Notes: generated by a model from the letters alone, not told the origin. DNA of 64,000 bases from Alicyclobacillus contaminans DSM 17975 (GCF_000429525.1 NZ_AUCA01000001.1:184807-248806); one strand, 5' to 3'. Shown: positions 15,767 to 25,563, counted from the stretch's first letter. A program made the numbers and translations.

Positions 15767-16261
15767 ATGGCAAAGACGATGGATGGAACGGTGATTGCGG
15801 CGGTGGAAGATGTGCGCACGGAGGACGCACAGCAATTGATCCGCGAACTCACTCTGGAATTGGCCGCGTTGTACGAGGAGACGGACGGTTCAGCCGGATT
15901 TCGACCGGAGGATGTCGAAGTGCCGCGTTCCGCGTTCATTGTTGCAAGGATTGACGGATATCCGGTCGGCTGCGGTGCGCTGCGACCGCTGGATGAAACC
16001 ACCGTCGAAGTGAAGCGGATGTACACGCGGCCAGCGTTTCGTCGCAAAGGGGTGGCCAAGGCCATCTTGGCGGAGATGGATCGGCTGGCGCTTGCGTTTC
16101 GGTACACCCGGATCAAACTGCAAACCGGTCCGAAGCAGCCGGAGGCGGCGGCGCTGTACGAGCGCGTGGGTTACCGGCGGACGGAACGGTTCAGCGGAGA
16201 CTGGGACGAGGTGTTGGCGTATCAAAAAGATCTGCCGGCGGCACCAGGTCAGGACAGATAG
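15767..16261 (+). CDS. GNAT-family N-acetyltransferase, YtmI/YxeL-like
   Basis: 164-residue GCN5-related acetyltransferase. The acetyl-CoA-binding motif is seen as RRKGVAKAIL; the beta-4 strand VEVKRMYTRP and the late LYERVGYRR are family features. As first gene before an amino-acid ABC transporter and flavin monooxygenases, it corresponds to YtmI/YxeL (SnaA/SnaB group) of B. subtilis, which N-acetylate S-substituted cysteines so that a monooxygenase can split the C-S bond. ATG 15767 follows GGGGGGAAG. Gene position supports the role, which is inference. Confidence 0.8.
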   Translation: MAKTMDGTVIAAVEDVRTEDAQQLIRELTLELAALYEETDGSAGFRPEDVEVPRSAFIVARIDGYPVGCGALRPLDETTVEVKRMYTRPAFRRKGVAKAILAEMDRLALAFRYTRIKLQTGPKQPEAAALYERVGYRRTERFSGDWDEVLAYQKDLPAAPGQDR

Positions 16262-16337
16262 AGGCAATACACAGCGCACTGCGCGCGGTCTGTGGCTCCA
16301 TTTCCCGCCCATATCAACGCTGTGGAGAGTGAATTCG

Positions 16338-17180
16338 ATGAAAACGATGCACACATGGATGGCCGCGGGCCTGTTGGCCCTGACCGTGGCCGGTTGCGGA
16401 ACGGCCGCTGGAAACACGGCGTCCCAGTCCGGTGGACAGGAGGGCAAAGCCGCCGCCGTGCAGACGGTGGTTGTGGGCACGAGTCCGAATTTCCCGAAAG
16501 TCACGTACTATGACGAAAACGGAAAGCTGACGGGCTTTGACATTGAGTTGGTGCGCGACATCGACCAGCTGTTGCCCGATTATCAATTCAAGTTTCAGAC
16601 GATGGATTTCGCAAACCTGCTGCTGAGTCTGCAGACGCACAAGATTGACATGATTGCCAACGAGATGGAGATCAATCCGGAGCGGCAGCAGAAGTACCTC
16701 TTCAACAAAGTGCCGTACGCCTACTGGCAGACGAAAATCATTGTCGCCAAGGGAAACAACAGCATCCATTCGCTCGACGACCTCGTGGGCAAGAAGGTTC
16801 TGACCACCGCCACCACGGCGGAGGCCGACATCCTGCAGAACTACAATCAAACCCACAGCAAGAAGATTGACATTGTGTACGAGAACGGCAATGCCAACGA
16901 TACGGTCAGCGAAATCACGTCGGGGCGGGTGGTCGCCTCGCTCGGGGCCGACTTTTCTCTGCCGTTGATAGACCCAGAGCACAAACTCACGAGCACGGGG
17001 GCTGCGTTGGCGGTGTCTCCAGTAGATTTCGTGTTTCGCAAGAATGACCCCGCTGAACAGAAGTTGGCGAATGAAGTGGATCAGGCCCTGCAGAAGCTCA
17101 TCGCCAACGGCACCCTGTCCAAGCTGAGCATTCAGTGGCTGGGATCCGACTTCACAAAAAATATTCCGCAGCACAGTTGA
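16338..17180 (+). CDS. Amino-acid ABC transporter substrate-binding lipoprotein
   Basis: 280-residue type-2 periplasmic-binding fold lipoprotein. The signal peptide ends in lipobox TVAGC with Cys20 as the lipidated residue, followed by a disordered Gly/Ser/Ala-rich linker. The mature domain begins VVVGTSPNFPKVTYYDENGKLTGFDIELVRDI-like (family 3 solute-binding protein, TcyA/TcyJ/TcyK group for cystine and other S-amino acids), with MDFANLLLSLQTHKIDMI. Two permeases and an ATPase follow immediately on the same strand. Likely ligand: a cystine-like or S-substituted cysteine, by context. Confidence 0.9.
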   Translation: MKTMHTWMAAGLLALTVAGCGTAAGNTASQSGGQEGKAAAVQTVVVGTSPNFPKVTYYDENGKLTGFDIELVRDIDQLLPDYQFKFQTMDFANLLLSLQTHKIDMIANEMEINPERQQKYLFNKVPYAYWQTKIIVAKGNNSIHSLDDLVGKKVLTTATTAEADILQNYNQTHSKKIDIVYENGNANDTVSEITSGRVVASLGADFSLPLIDPEHKLTSTGAALAVSPVDFVFRKNDPAEQKLANEVDQALQKLIANGTLSKLSIQWLGSDFTKNIPQHS

Positions 17181-17233
17181 TGGGGAACGCGGTCGAGGTT
17201 GAGCGGAGTTCATCAGAAAGGTGAGATTGTCCC

Positions 17234-18013
17234 ATGGCGCCGTTTGATATCACCTACGTGTTCTCGTTCTTTCCGAAATTGTTGTCCACGCTCGGCGTGA
17301 CTTTGCTGATTGTGGCTGGCTCCATCGGCCTGGGACTGGTGGTGGGGCTGGTGGTTGCTTTGCCCCGCTTGTACCAAGTGCCCGTGCTGCAGCGGCTCTC
17401 GCAACTGTACATCTCCTTTGTCCGGGGCACGCCGATTCTGATTCAACTATTCTTGTTCTACTACGGTTTGCCTGAACTGGTGCGTTCATTTGGGGTGGAC
17501 ATCTCCAGGTACCCGGTGCTCGATTTTGTCATTGTCACGTACGGCCTCAACAGCGGCGCCTTCTTTTCCGAGGCCATCCGGGCCTCGGTGACGGCGGTGG
17601 ACAGGGGCCAGGTGGAGGCGGCGCACGCCATTGGCATGACGGGATACCAGGCGTTTTCGCGCATTGTCCTGCCACAGGCTTTGACCATTGCTGTGCCTGT
17701 TTTCGCGAATCTGGTGATTGCTCTGTTGAAGGACACCTCCCTCGCTTTTTCTCTGGGCGTGATGGAACTGACGGGCAAGGCGCAATCCCTGGGGACGATT
17801 ACGCAACATTTCACTGAGGCGTACATCTCTCTCGCGTTCATTTATCTGGCCATCAGTTTGACGCTGGAGAAACTGTTCACCCTCTGGGAACGTCGGCTCT
17901 CGCATGACGAGCGGTCGGACGCGCCACTGCCGGTGGGCTTCCTCGGGCGAAAGGCGGCCTACCGCAAACTGCGCGCTGGCTTGGGACTGGAGAAAGCAGG
18001 TACGGGCGTATGA
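17234..18013 (+). CDS. Amino-acid ABC transporter permease (TcyL-like)
   Basis: 259-residue membrane permease of the His/Gln/Arg/opine (HAAT) class with five to six helices. The EAA-type motif is EAAHAIGMTGYQAFSRIVLPQA (split: EAAHAIGMT, then IVLPQA), which docks the ATPase. FVRGTPILIQL and GAFFSEAIRAS are family motifs. It overlaps the next permease by 4 bp. Corresponds by place to TcyL of the ytm operon. Confidence 0.9.
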   Translation: MAPFDITYVFSFFPKLLSTLGVTLLIVAGSIGLGLVVGLVVALPRLYQVPVLQRLSQLYISFVRGTPILIQLFLFYYGLPELVRSFGVDISRYPVLDFVIVTYGLNSGAFFSEAIRASVTAVDRGQVEAAHAIGMTGYQAFSRIVLPQALTIAVPVFANLVIALLKDTSLAFSLGVMELTGKAQSLGTITQHFTEAYISLAFIYLAISLTLEKLFTLWERRLSHDERSDAPLPVGFLGRKAAYRKLRAGLGLEKAGTGV

Positions 18014-18720
18014 GCATCGACGTGTCCTTCATTCTGAATGCGTTCGTCCAACTGCTGTTCTCCGTTCCGACAACGTTGCTCATCACCGGCGTCTCCGTCC
18101 TCTGCGGTTTTGTGATTGGGATGGCCATCGCGCTGGTGCGGATTTTCTCCGTGCCTGTGCTCAGTTCCATCGCCATCTGGTACGTCACGTTCATTCGCGG
18201 CACGCCCATGCTGGTGCATCTGCTGCTGATTTACAACGGTCTGCCCTTGTTGATAGACGGGCTGTCCCACCGGCTGGGGTGGGGATTCAAGTCGGCTGCC
18301 ATTCCGGTGATTGATTTCGTATGCCTGTCGTTTTCCATCACGGCGAGCGCATATCTGTCCGAAGTCATCCGTTCTGGCCTGTTGGCCATTGACCGGGGGC
18401 AGATGGAGGCCGCATTGTCCATTGGCATGACCAAACCGCAGGCGTTGCGCCGGGTGGTGCTTCCCCAAGCGCTCGCGGCCAGTATTCCGAATTTCTCGAA
18501 TACAGTGATTGGCATGCTCCACGGATCGACCTTGGCGTTCACGGTGCCCGTGGTGGAAGTCATGGCAAAGGCCCAAATCGTGGCCTCCACCAATTGGAAA
18601 TTTCTAGAGTCATATCTTGCGGCGGCAGTGATCTTCTGGGGGATCACCGTGCTCATTGAAACATCCGCCGGGCTGCTCGAACGGCGGGTGAATCTGTACA
18701 ACCGAGGTGGGGTCGCGTGA
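18010..18720 (+). CDS. Amino-acid ABC transporter permease (TcyM-like)
   Basis: 236-residue second permease subunit. It carries the [13 protein letters not shown] segment, [11 protein letters not shown] and the EAA loop [20 protein letters not shown]. The start ATGA overlaps the stop of the preceding gene and its end overlaps the ATPase start by GTGA, so all are translationally coupled. Together with the upstream permease it forms a heterodimeric channel for a cystine-type substrate. Confidence 0.9.
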   Translation: MSIDVSFILNAFVQLLFSVPTTLLITGVSVLCGFVIGMAIALVRIFSVPVLSSIAIWYVTFIRGTPMLVHLLLIYNGLPLLIDGLSHRLGWGFKSAAIPVIDFVCLSFSITASAYLSEVIRSGLLAIDRGQMEAALSIGMTKPQALRRVVLPQALAASIPNFSNTVIGMLHGSTLAFTVPVVEVMAKAQIVASTNWKFLESYLAAAVIFWGITVLIETSAGLLERRVNLYNRGGVA

Positions 18721-19484
18721 TTCAGTTGTCTGGGATTACAAAGTCATTCGGCCGGCATGCGGTGCTCAAGGGCATTGACCTGATGGTGCACTCCGGCGAG
18801 GTGGTTGTCATTCTCGGCCCGAGCGGATCGGGCAAGACTACGCTGCTGCGCTGCATCAACTATTTGGAACATCCGGACGCGGGCAGCATCACCATCGGCG
18901 CGGACACGGTGGACTGCCGGCGCGCGAGCAAGCGCGAGATTCACCAACTGCGGCAAAAGACGGCGATGGTGTTTCAACACTACAACCTGTTCCGGCACAA
19001 AACCGCGCTGGAAAACGTCATGGAGGGTCTCGTTGTGGTCAAGAAGTGGCCGAAGGCGGAGGCGCGCCAGCGCAGCGTGGAACTGCTTGAGCTGGTGGGG
19101 CTGGGCGACAAGCTGGACGCCTATCCGAGCCGGCTGTCGGGGGGACAGCAGCAGCGGGTGGGCATCGCCCGGGCGCTGGCGCTGAACCCCGAGATCATCC
19201 TGTTTGACGAGCCGACGTCCGCGCTGGACCCGGAGTTGGTGGGCGAGGTGTTGGCGGTGATTCGCGCCATCGCCGAGCAGGGCATCACCATGCTCATTGT
19301 GACCCATGAAATGGGCTTTGCCCGCGAGGTGGCCCAGCGCGTGGTGTTCATGGATGAAGGGGTCATTGTGGAGGAGGGAGCGCCCGGTCAGTTGTTTACC
19401 AATCCGCGGGAAGAGCGGACGCGGCAATTTCTCCAACGCCTCACCTACGGGATGGCGGACGCATGGACCGGTGCCGGGCGCTGA
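18717..19484 (+). CDS. Amino-acid ABC transporter ATP-binding protein (TcyN-like)
   Basis: 255-residue ABC ATPase energising the two permeases before it. Walker [10 protein letters not shown] (34-42), Q-loop VFQHYNLF, signature LSGGQQQR (139-146), Walker [15 protein letters not shown] near 160-173 and H-loop THEMGFA are all intact. The GTG start overlaps the previous stop. Its C-terminal tail continues beyond the core fold in the usual fashion for HAAT ATPases such as TcyN and GlnQ. Confidence 0.92.
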   Translation: MIQLSGITKSFGRHAVLKGIDLMVHSGEVVVILGPSGSGKTTLLRCINYLEHPDAGSITIGADTVDCRRASKREIHQLRQKTAMVFQHYNLFRHKTALENVMEGLVVVKKWPKAEARQRSVELLELVGLGDKLDAYPSRLSGGQQQRVGIARALALNPEIILFDEPTSALDPELVGEVLAVIRAIAEQGITMLIVTHEMGFAREVAQRVVFMDEGVIVEEGAPGQLFTNPREERTRQFLQRLTYGMADAWTGAGR

Positions 19485-19533
19485 GCAGGCGCAGGCCCGA
19501 CGGAGGAAACCAGCGCAAAAGGAGCGATTCAAG

Positions 19534-20868
19534 ATGACCAACGGCAGACAGTTGAAACTTGGCGCCATGCTGCACGGCGTCGGCAGCAGCACGTCTTTGT
19601 GGCGGCACCCGGACGCCATTCCCGACGCCAGCGTGAACTTTGAACTTTATAAGAAGTGGGTTCGCAAAGCGGAAGCGGGCAAGATGGATCTCGTCTTTAT
19701 CGCGGACGGGCTGTACATCACCGAGAAATCCCTCCCGCATTTCCTCAACCGCTTTGAACCCATCACCATTCTCAGCGCTTTGGCAGCCGTCAGCCAGCAC
19801 ATTGGCTTGGTCGGGACGGTATCCACCACCTACAGCGAACCGTTCACGGTGGCCCGGCAGTTTGGTTCTCTGGACATGATCAGCGGCGGACGGGCGGGAT
19901 GGAACGTGGTGACCTCCCCACTCGAGGGCTCCGCTCTGAACTATGGCCGAAAGGCGCATCCGGACCACGACCTGCGCTATGAGATTGCTGAAGAGTTCTT
20001 GGAGGTGACGCGCGGGCTCTGGGATTCCTGGGAGGACGACGCCTTCGTGCGCGACAAGGCGTCCGGGGTGTTCTTCCATCCGGCCAAGATGCATCCCCTG
20101 AATCACGAGGGACGTTTCTTCTCAGTCAAGGGGCCGCTCAACATCGCGCGCTCCAAGCAGGGCCAGCCCGTCATTTTCCAGGCAGGTTCGTCAGAGGTCG
20201 GCAGAAACTTTGCGGCACAACAAGCGGACGCGGTGTTCACGGGGCACGAGCGTCTGGAAGACGCGATGGCGTTTTACCGGGACGTGAAGCGGCGGGCATC
20301 CGAATTCGGGAGAAATCCAGATAACGTGCTGATTTTTCCGGGCATCGCGCCGATTTTGGGGAAAACGGTGGAGGAGGCGGAGCAGAAGTACGAGCAGGTG
20401 GCCAATCTCGTGACCATTGAGAACGCGCTGGATTACCTGGGGCGCTTTTTCGAGCATCACGATTTCTCCCAGTATGCCCTGGACGAACCCTTCCCTGATA
20501 TCGGCGAACTGGGACGCAACAGCTTCCAGGGGACGACCGACTGGATCAAGCAGCAGGCTCGGGAAAAGGGGCTGACGCTGCGCCAGGTGGCGCTGCAGGT
20601 GGCGACGCCCCGGACCGCGTTCATTGGGACGCCCGTGCAGATTGCGGATCGGATGCAGTTGTGGTTCGAGGCAGGAGCGGCGGACGGGTTCATGGTGAGC
20701 GCGGCCGTGCCCAATGGATTGGAACAATTCGTGGACGAGGTCATCCCCATCCTCCAGGCCCGCGGCCTGTTCCGCACGGAATACGACAGCGACACCCTGC
20801 GAGGGAATTTGGGGCTGCCGTTTCCAGAGAACCGATACACGCGCGCCACCGCGCAAGCCCGTGTCTAA
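19534..20868 (+). CDS. NtaA/SnaA/DszA-family FMN-dependent monooxygenase (YtnJ/YxeK-like)
   Basis: 444-residue luciferase-like flavin monooxygenase. The N-terminal [16 protein letters not shown] and the mid-protein [13 protein letters not shown] are hallmarks of the NtaA/SnaA/DszA/MoxC family; [21 protein letters not shown] is split as [11 protein letters not shown] then ADAVFT. These enzymes use FMNH2 from a partner reductase to cleave C-S or C-N bonds. ATG 19534 follows AAAGGAGCG. With GNAT and cystine-type transporter genes this is the S-substituted cysteine oxidation step; no dedicated reductase is present in the window. Confidence 0.9.
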   Translation: MTNGRQLKLGAMLHGVGSSTSLWRHPDAIPDASVNFELYKKWVRKAEAGKMDLVFIADGLYITEKSLPHFLNRFEPITILSALAAVSQHIGLVGTVSTTYSEPFTVARQFGSLDMISGGRAGWNVVTSPLEGSALNYGRKAHPDHDLRYEIAEEFLEVTRGLWDSWEDDAFVRDKASGVFFHPAKMHPLNHEGRFFSVKGPLNIARSKQGQPVIFQAGSSEVGRNFAAQQADAVFTGHERLEDAMAFYRDVKRRASEFGRNPDNVLIFPGIAPILGKTVEEAEQKYEQVANLVTIENALDYLGRFFEHHDFSQYALDEPFPDIGELGRNSFQGTTDWIKQQAREKGLTLRQVALQVATPRTAFIGTPVQIADRMQLWFEAGAADGFMVSAAVPNGLEQFVDEVIPILQARGLFRTEYDSDTLRGNLGLPFPENRYTRATAQARV

Positions 20869-20902
20869 CCAAGGGAGAGACCACACTCGGGGAGGGAACT
20901 GT

Positions 20903-21919
20903 GTGACACTGCGATTGAGCATTCTTGACCAAAGTCCCATATTCGAGGGCGAAGACGCTGTCACAGCGTTTCAGCACACCATTGAACTGGCTCAGGTGGC
21001 GGAGGCGCTCGGGTATCACCGATTTTGGGTGGCGGAGCACCACGATTCGGACAGACTGGCCGGTTCCGCGCCGGAGGTGCTCATTGCCCATCTGTTGGCA
21101 AAAACAGAGACCATTCGCGTGGGTTCCGGCGGGGTGATGCTACAGCACTACAGCCCGTACAAGGTGGCGGAAACGTTCAGCGTGCTGGCCGCGCTGGCGC
21201 CGGGGCGGGTGGATCTTGGCATTGGCCGGGCGCCGGGCGGGTTGCCGAAATCCACCAGAGCCCTGCAGCAGGACGTGGTGGATGAGGCCACACCGCTGGA
21301 AGACAAGCTGGTGCAACTCCAGCAGTTCCTGTACGCAGAACTAGATCCGCACCATCCCTGGCACGGTGTAAAAGTGACGCCACAGCCCCCCACCCCTCCG
21401 GAGATGTACCTGCTCGGCGCCAGCGCCGGCAGCGCCAAGCTCGCGGCGAATCTCGGCCTTCCCTACGTGTTCGCGCTGTTCATCAATGGTGACGAACGCG
21501 AACTGGAGGCGGCGTTGGCCGCGTACCGCTCCGCGCTGGAGGCGATATCGCCACAGCCCCCGTCCTTCCTGCTGGCGCTCTCCGCCATCGTCGCGGACAC
21601 GGACGCGGAGGCGGCGGCCCTGGCCGGAGATGTCAAGAACATCAAGGTGCGGTTGGCCAGTGGGCGGTCGGTGACGGTGGGATCCATCGAACAGGCGAAC
21701 GAGTTTGGGCGTCAAGCAGAGGAGGATTACACGATTGAAGTCAGGGACGCCCACATCATCCATGGTTCGAAGGCCACTGTTCAGCAGCGATTGTTGGACA
21801 TTCAGCGGCGCACCCAGATTGAAGAGTTCATTGTGGTGAATGTGATTCAGAATTTCCGGCAGCGGGTTCATTCTTATGAATTGTTGCGCGAAGCCCTGGA
21901 CTTCGCCCACATCTCTTGA
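20903..21919 (+). CDS. LLM-class flavin-dependent oxidoreductase (YtmO-like)
   Basis: 338-residue luciferase-like monooxygenase of the group 1 (MsnO8) type. LSILDQSP near the start, YHRFWVAEHHD, RVGSGGVMLQHYSP and VDLGIGRAPGG are typical segments. GTG 20903 has GGGGAGGGAAC upstream. It is the second flavin monooxygenase of the operon, as YtmO accompanies YtnJ in Bacillus. Its own substrate is unknown. Confidence 0.88.
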   Translation: MTLRLSILDQSPIFEGEDAVTAFQHTIELAQVAEALGYHRFWVAEHHDSDRLAGSAPEVLIAHLLAKTETIRVGSGGVMLQHYSPYKVAETFSVLAALAPGRVDLGIGRAPGGLPKSTRALQQDVVDEATPLEDKLVQLQQFLYAELDPHHPWHGVKVTPQPPTPPEMYLLGASAGSAKLAANLGLPYVFALFINGDERELEAALAAYRSALEAISPQPPSFLLALSAIVADTDAEAAALAGDVKNIKVRLASGRSVTVGSIEQANEFGRQAEEDYTIEVRDAHIIHGSKATVQQRLLDIQRRTQIEEFIVVNVIQNFRQRVHSYELLREALDFAHIS

Positions 21920-21950
21920 CGGATGGTCAGATATTGAAAGGATGAGTTGG

Positions 21951-22418
21951 ATGACGCAGCAGTACGTGGATACGCGGGCGTATGAGCGCCTGGCGGACGA
22001 GGCGTCCGCAGCGGTGGCAGGGTTGGCGGACACCCAATTGCGCTGGAAGCCGGCGCCTGGCAAATGGAGCATACTGGAAATCTTGTCGCACTTGGAAGAT
22101 CACACATTGGCGCAGGCATTCCGCATTCGCAAGTTGATCTCAGAACCAGGGGCAGAGCTTCCCTCCGTGAATCAGGATGCCTGGGTGGAGTGCCTGAAGG
22201 CCAACCAAGGCCAGGTGGCCGATATTCTCAGCACCATTCGGGCCGTTTTGTACAGCAACGCGGTGGTGCTCAGGCGAGTGGATGCAGCGGACTGGCAGAA
22301 GACGGGCATCCATCCGAATGGCAATCCGGTGACGCTGACGGATGTGGTGCAGGGGTTCGTCAACCACGTGCACCATCACCTGCAGCAAATCCGGGAATTG
22401 GCAAGCAAGGCGCCGTAA
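21951..22418 (+). CDS. DinB family protein
   Basis: 155-residue four-helix-bundle protein of the DinB/YfiT superfamily, putative metal-dependent hydrolases or thiol transferases. The conserved WKPAPGKWSILEILSHLEDHT places His near 45-49 (HLEDH), and the C-terminal HVHHHLQQI supplies the other metal ligands. ATG 21951 follows AAAGGA. It ends the operon; the place suggests a transferase of bacillithiol or cysteine conjugates, which is inference. Confidence 0.8.
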   Translation: MTQQYVDTRAYERLADEASAAVAGLADTQLRWKPAPGKWSILEILSHLEDHTLAQAFRIRKLISEPGAELPSVNQDAWVECLKANQGQVADILSTIRAVLYSNAVVLRRVDAADWQKTGIHPNGNPVTLTDVVQGFVNHVHHHLQQIRELASKAP

Positions 22419-22437
22419 GCAAGCGACCCAACCTTGG

Positions 22438-22479
22438 AAACCGGGGCGTGGCACGGGCAAGCCGTCAACGCCCCGGTTT
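22438..22479. terminator. Inverted repeat ending the sulfur-type operon
   Basis: AAACCGGGGCGT (22438-22449) pairs perfectly with ACGCCCCGGTTT (22468-22479), 12 bp with an 18-nt loop, between the end of the DinB gene and the convergent FTR1 gene. It could serve both strands; A/T-rich ends of the stem supply short U-tracts. Confidence 0.7.
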
Positions 22480-22570
22480 CGGTGGGACACCGCCACAGAC
22501 TAAAAGAAGGACCATCGAACCTGCCCCGGACTCGGGTGCGAGGTGGATGGTCTCACGAGGATGCGCAGGA

Positions 22571-23569
22571 CTATTCGGTCACCCGCGCGCTGTTCGGCCG
22601 AACGGCTTTCCGCCGCGGCTTGAATCGCTCCATTTGCGCCGCGTAGAACGACCCAATCACAAAGACGGCGGCGGCAATCTGCGCAATCACAGTCTCCCAG
22701 TTGTTGAATACGGAGAACCAGGTCCCCGCCCAGGCCGGGATGTTGACCGGGAACGTGTGGGTGGGAATCCATCCCGCTGCCTGCATTTCGTTGACCTGTT
22801 CGCCCACCATGATCTCGAAGACCACGCCGAGCATGATGCCGGTGAAGACCAGCATTCTCTTATACGGCAATTTTTGATGCGCGATGAATGTGAAATAACC
22901 GGTGATGGCCACCAAAATCAGTGCGAATGCAGTGCCCAGGACCACAACCCAGGTACCGACCTGCAGCCGAATGCTCTGCAGAAACAGATCCACCTCAAAC
23001 CCTTCCCGATACACGGAGGCGAAGCCAAGCAGGATGAGGCCCTTGTAGGCCATGGACTTGACCGTCTCCAACTGACCGTCGTCAGCCGATTCCACAGACT
23101 GGATGAGTTCCTTCTTTTTGCGATTGTGAAACGAGATCCATCCTGTCCAATAAATACGGTGGAAAAACCAATTCATCACAATCAGCAATACGATAATTGC
23201 CAGCAAGCCCGTCGCAGCCTGGATGTTGGCCTCGGACGTGGTGCTCGCCGCCAGGTTCAGAATGCCGACCAGGATGAACCAGGTGACAAGCGTCGCACCA
23301 AAACCGATACCGGCACCTTGGGAGATGGGGCGCCAATACGCCTGCTGCGTACGCACGAGACCCGCCACAATCGCCGACAGCACCAGAATGCACTCCAGTC
23401 CTTCGCGGTACACGAGGACGGCAGTATCAATCATGCCTGCCACTGGCGATACGCCACTGGCGGTGGGGTCGGGGCTACCAGCGGCGGTGATGGCCTGCCA
23501 GACCAATACGGCAATGAGCAGTGCGCCGCCCAAACACACGAGACCGGTCTTCAGCGCGCGATGTTTCAC
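22571..23569 (-). CDS. FTR1-family high-affinity iron permease (EfeU-like)
   Basis: 332-residue membrane protein with about seven helices. Two REGxE motifs are intact: REGLE (55-59) and REGFE (188-192), the iron-coordinating signature of the Ftr1/EfeU/ OFeT family. No EfeO or EfeB partner gene is nearby. The promoter region upstream contains a perfect 25-bp palindrome that is a good candidate iron-responsive operator. The C-terminus ends in a basic tail. Confidence 0.92.
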   Translation of the reverse strand: MKHRALKTGLVCLGGALLIAVLVWQAITAAGSPDPTASGVSPVAGMIDTAVLVYREGLECILVLSAIVAGLVRTQQAYWRPISQGAGIGFGATLVTWFILVGILNLAASTTSEANIQAATGLLAIIVLLIVMNWFFHRIYWTGWISFHNRKKKELIQSVESADDGQLETVKSMAYKGLILLGFASVYREGFEVDLFLQSIRLQVGTWVVVLGTAFALILVAITGYFTFIAHQKLPYKRMLVFTGIMLGVVFEIMVGEQVNEMQAAGWIPTHTFPVNIPAWAGTWFSVFNNWETVIAQIAAAVFVIGSFYAAQMERFKPRRKAVRPNSARVTE

Positions 23570-23611
23570 GAGGGGACCTCCTTGTTACCGACCACGGTTG
23601 GTCACGAACTA

Positions 23612-23636
23612 AAAGTTGACTTCTAAAGTCAACTTT
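23612..23636. promoter_or_regulatory. Palindromic operator of the FTR1 gene
   Basis: AAAGTTGACTT (23612-23622) and AAGTCAACTTT (23626-23636) form a perfect inverted repeat with a 3-bp spacer, just downstream of the predicted promoter. It does not look like a Fur box; a DtxR/MntR- or IdeR-type repressor would suit the spacing, but this is inference. Confidence 0.65.
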
Positions 23637-23648
23637 CAATGCGATACC

Positions 23649-23678
23649 ATCTTAGCAGTTAGTTAAAGTGTTGGTCAA
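23649..23678 (-). promoter_or_regulatory. Sigma-A promoter of the FTR1 gene
   Basis: On the minus strand TTGACC (23678-23673), an 18-bp spacer and TAAGAT (23654-23649) form a good SigA promoter. The palindrome at 23612-23636 lies about 12 bp past the -10, where a bound repressor would block initiation or elongation. Confidence 0.65.
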
Positions 23679-23757
23679 TAGTTAGTGGGGTCTAATTGAA
23701 AGGTTCTTTTCGTATAGCTTGTTGCTCTTGAGCCGTCTAAATAAATATCCATAATGA

Positions 23758-25104
23758 GGGACTGCTGAACGGTTCACACACCGTCCAAAGCGACAGCCGA
23801 ATCGTTTTGCAACAGCCATCCAAGAAACACGCACATAAGGAAGCGGAGCCGCCGCTCCAGGTTCATCACCAGCAACGGCATCGCGATGATCGTTTCGCTT
23901 GTTGATTTAAGACGTGTTCGAATCAAGCCAAGCCCATACAGGCGCTTGCCTTCGCCGAACTTTCCTTCAATTGCATTGCGTTCCGCCGCGTCCTGTCTTT
24001 CCAGTTTGACTTGTTCCGCGCGTTCTGCCTTCGAGGGACGACCCAGTGGTGGACCGCTCAAGCGAATCCCGCGTTCCTTGCAGTAACGCAAGTTCTCTCG
24101 GTTTCGATACGCCTTATCCGCTAGCACGGCCTCTGGATAGCAGCCGTGGCGTTCATAGTAGGCCTCCACCGCATCTTTCAATGTGAGGCCCTCATGGAAC
24201 CCATCCCAACTCACATGCTCAATCCGTGCGTATCCGCCCACGAGGCTGATGGCCGCTTTCGCGCCAAACTCGACATTCGCCCGTGCCCTGCCACGCACCA
24301 TGGGTCGCACGTGGGGCTGCGAGATACTCACGATTCGATCTTCGATGCGGTGTGTTCGTTTGCGGTACATTTCTTCCTGCTGACGATACAGCTCGTGAAT
24401 CACCAACAAGTCACGATGTTGTCGGCGATTCAACGCTTGCAAACCAACCTCGTCACGCAGCATGGCGATGATGCGAAGGTCTCGTGCCACAAAGCGTAGC
24501 TGCTTGCCAATGGCCTTGCGAAGTACACGTGGGCTCACACGTCGCTGCTTCGCCACCGTCAGGTATGCCTTGCGTGCCTTCTCTCGGTATGTGCGCGGTT
24601 TTTGTTTGTCAGATTCCCGCACGGAATGCATCACATCGATCATCTGTTCGAGCTTCTCGCGTGCCTCGTTAAGCAAGGAGAGATCCGTTGGATAGGCAAT
24701 GTCCGCCGGTGCACATGTAGCATCCAACAGAAGCTTGCCATGGTTGGTCGGACGCTCTGCAGATTCTGGCGTACTGGGTGAAGCTTCTTTCTCTGAAGGA
24801 GAGTTCTGATCGTCGTCTGTATCATTTGAATCGCCTTGTTGATCCTGTTTGGCGATGATCCATTAATTACCATGGAATCATCTGCGCAAGCTTGACCCAA
24901 CGATTCTCTTTATTCAACTTCCCACCAAACGGCAAGAAGAAATCATCCGGCAACAGGATTTGACGCTCAGACGAACGATACAAAACCTTCCACCTCATGT
25001 GCACGATTTTTGAGGGGTATCACCGAAAATCCATGCACCTGATTTCGACATCAGACGCGCAGAACCCTTGTCCTACAAGGGATTTTCAATCGTTCAGCAG
25101 TCCC
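23758..25104 (-). mobile_element. IS5-family insertion sequence, internally deleted
   Basis: A 1.35-kb element bounded by a perfect 14-bp terminal inverted repeat, GGGACTGCTGAACG at 23758-23771 and its complement at 25091-25104. It carries one transposase gene on the minus strand, which is broken. No clear target duplication is visible: TGA lies at the left and TAA at the right. It has landed between the FTR1 promoter and an AT-rich accessory stretch. Confidence 0.85.
23774..24998 (-). pseudogene. IS5-family transposase, disrupted
   Basis: The C-terminal 317 codons (23774-24727) give a DDE transposase domain: GKLLLDATCAPADI..., LADKAYRNRENL and the late RNAIEGKFGEGKR. The N-terminal start, ATG 24998, reads MRWKVLYRSSER, then FGGKLNKENRWVKLAQMIPW and stops at TAA. 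Intact relatives continue without interruption after IPW, so roughly 100 codons between IPW and the C-terminal frame (which opens near IAKQDQQGDS) have been deleted with a frameshift. Not functional as it stands. Confidence 0.85.
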
Positions 25105-25233
25105 TAATTGGAATCTCGCATGATTTATACCAAGTTTGATAGACGCTGACTATCGCACTGTTCTACGGTGCAACTTCGTACGAAGAACGCCCTTCGGGGG
25201 TGAGTCCGTCGGGCGTCCGTTGTCACATGGATT

Positions 25234-25563
25234 TCAACGTTTTGTGTTTGTTTGTATTTGACCCTGTTTTGTATGTCCTGACATTGCTACAACAAGATTT
25301 GCCTTATCCTTATAGTGTGAGGGTACTTCTATGAATGACCCATTTACTTTCCAAGGTATATGTGCATCTTTTAAGGCCTTCTCGATTTCGGAACGCTCTT
25401 CAACACTGTTGGTACTTATGAGGTTTGTATACTGATATCCAGAAAGCACCTTTGAAACTAGCAGGATGCACATAACCAATAGACAGCATGCACCAATTGC
25501 CAACCACACTAGTCTCGATTTGTTGTGTCGCACTGTCATGTTATTTGCCATTTCCGTTTTCAT
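25234..25563 (-). CDS. Orphan membrane protein with FliF/SctJ-like ring-building domain
   Basis: 109-residue protein: basic N-terminus, one membrane helix (about 18-40, LVWLAIGACCLLVMCILLV), then a 60-residue exterior domain beginning GYQYTNLISTNSVEERSEIEKAL and continuing IPWKVNGSFIEVPSHYKDKANLVVAMSG. That domain follows the pattern of the first ring domain of FliF/SctJ (YxxLxxxxxxxxxxIxxxLxxxxIPY), but no other part of a secretion ring is present. It is coupled to the secreted-protein gene upstream, whose stop codon abuts this ATG. Similarity is by eye. Confidence 0.6.
   Translation of the reverse strand: MKTEMANNMTVRHNKSRLVWLAIGACCLLVMCILLVSKVLSGYQYTNLISTNSVEERSEIEKALKDAHIPWKVNGSFIEVPSHYKDKANLVVAMSGHTKQGQIQTNTKR

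Noticed and set aside
25174..25185. 12-bp palindrome CTTCGTACGAAG
   Set aside because: It lies just downstream of the FliF-like gene next to a second stem (ACGCCC with GGGCGT); it probably belongs to a terminator region and not an operator.
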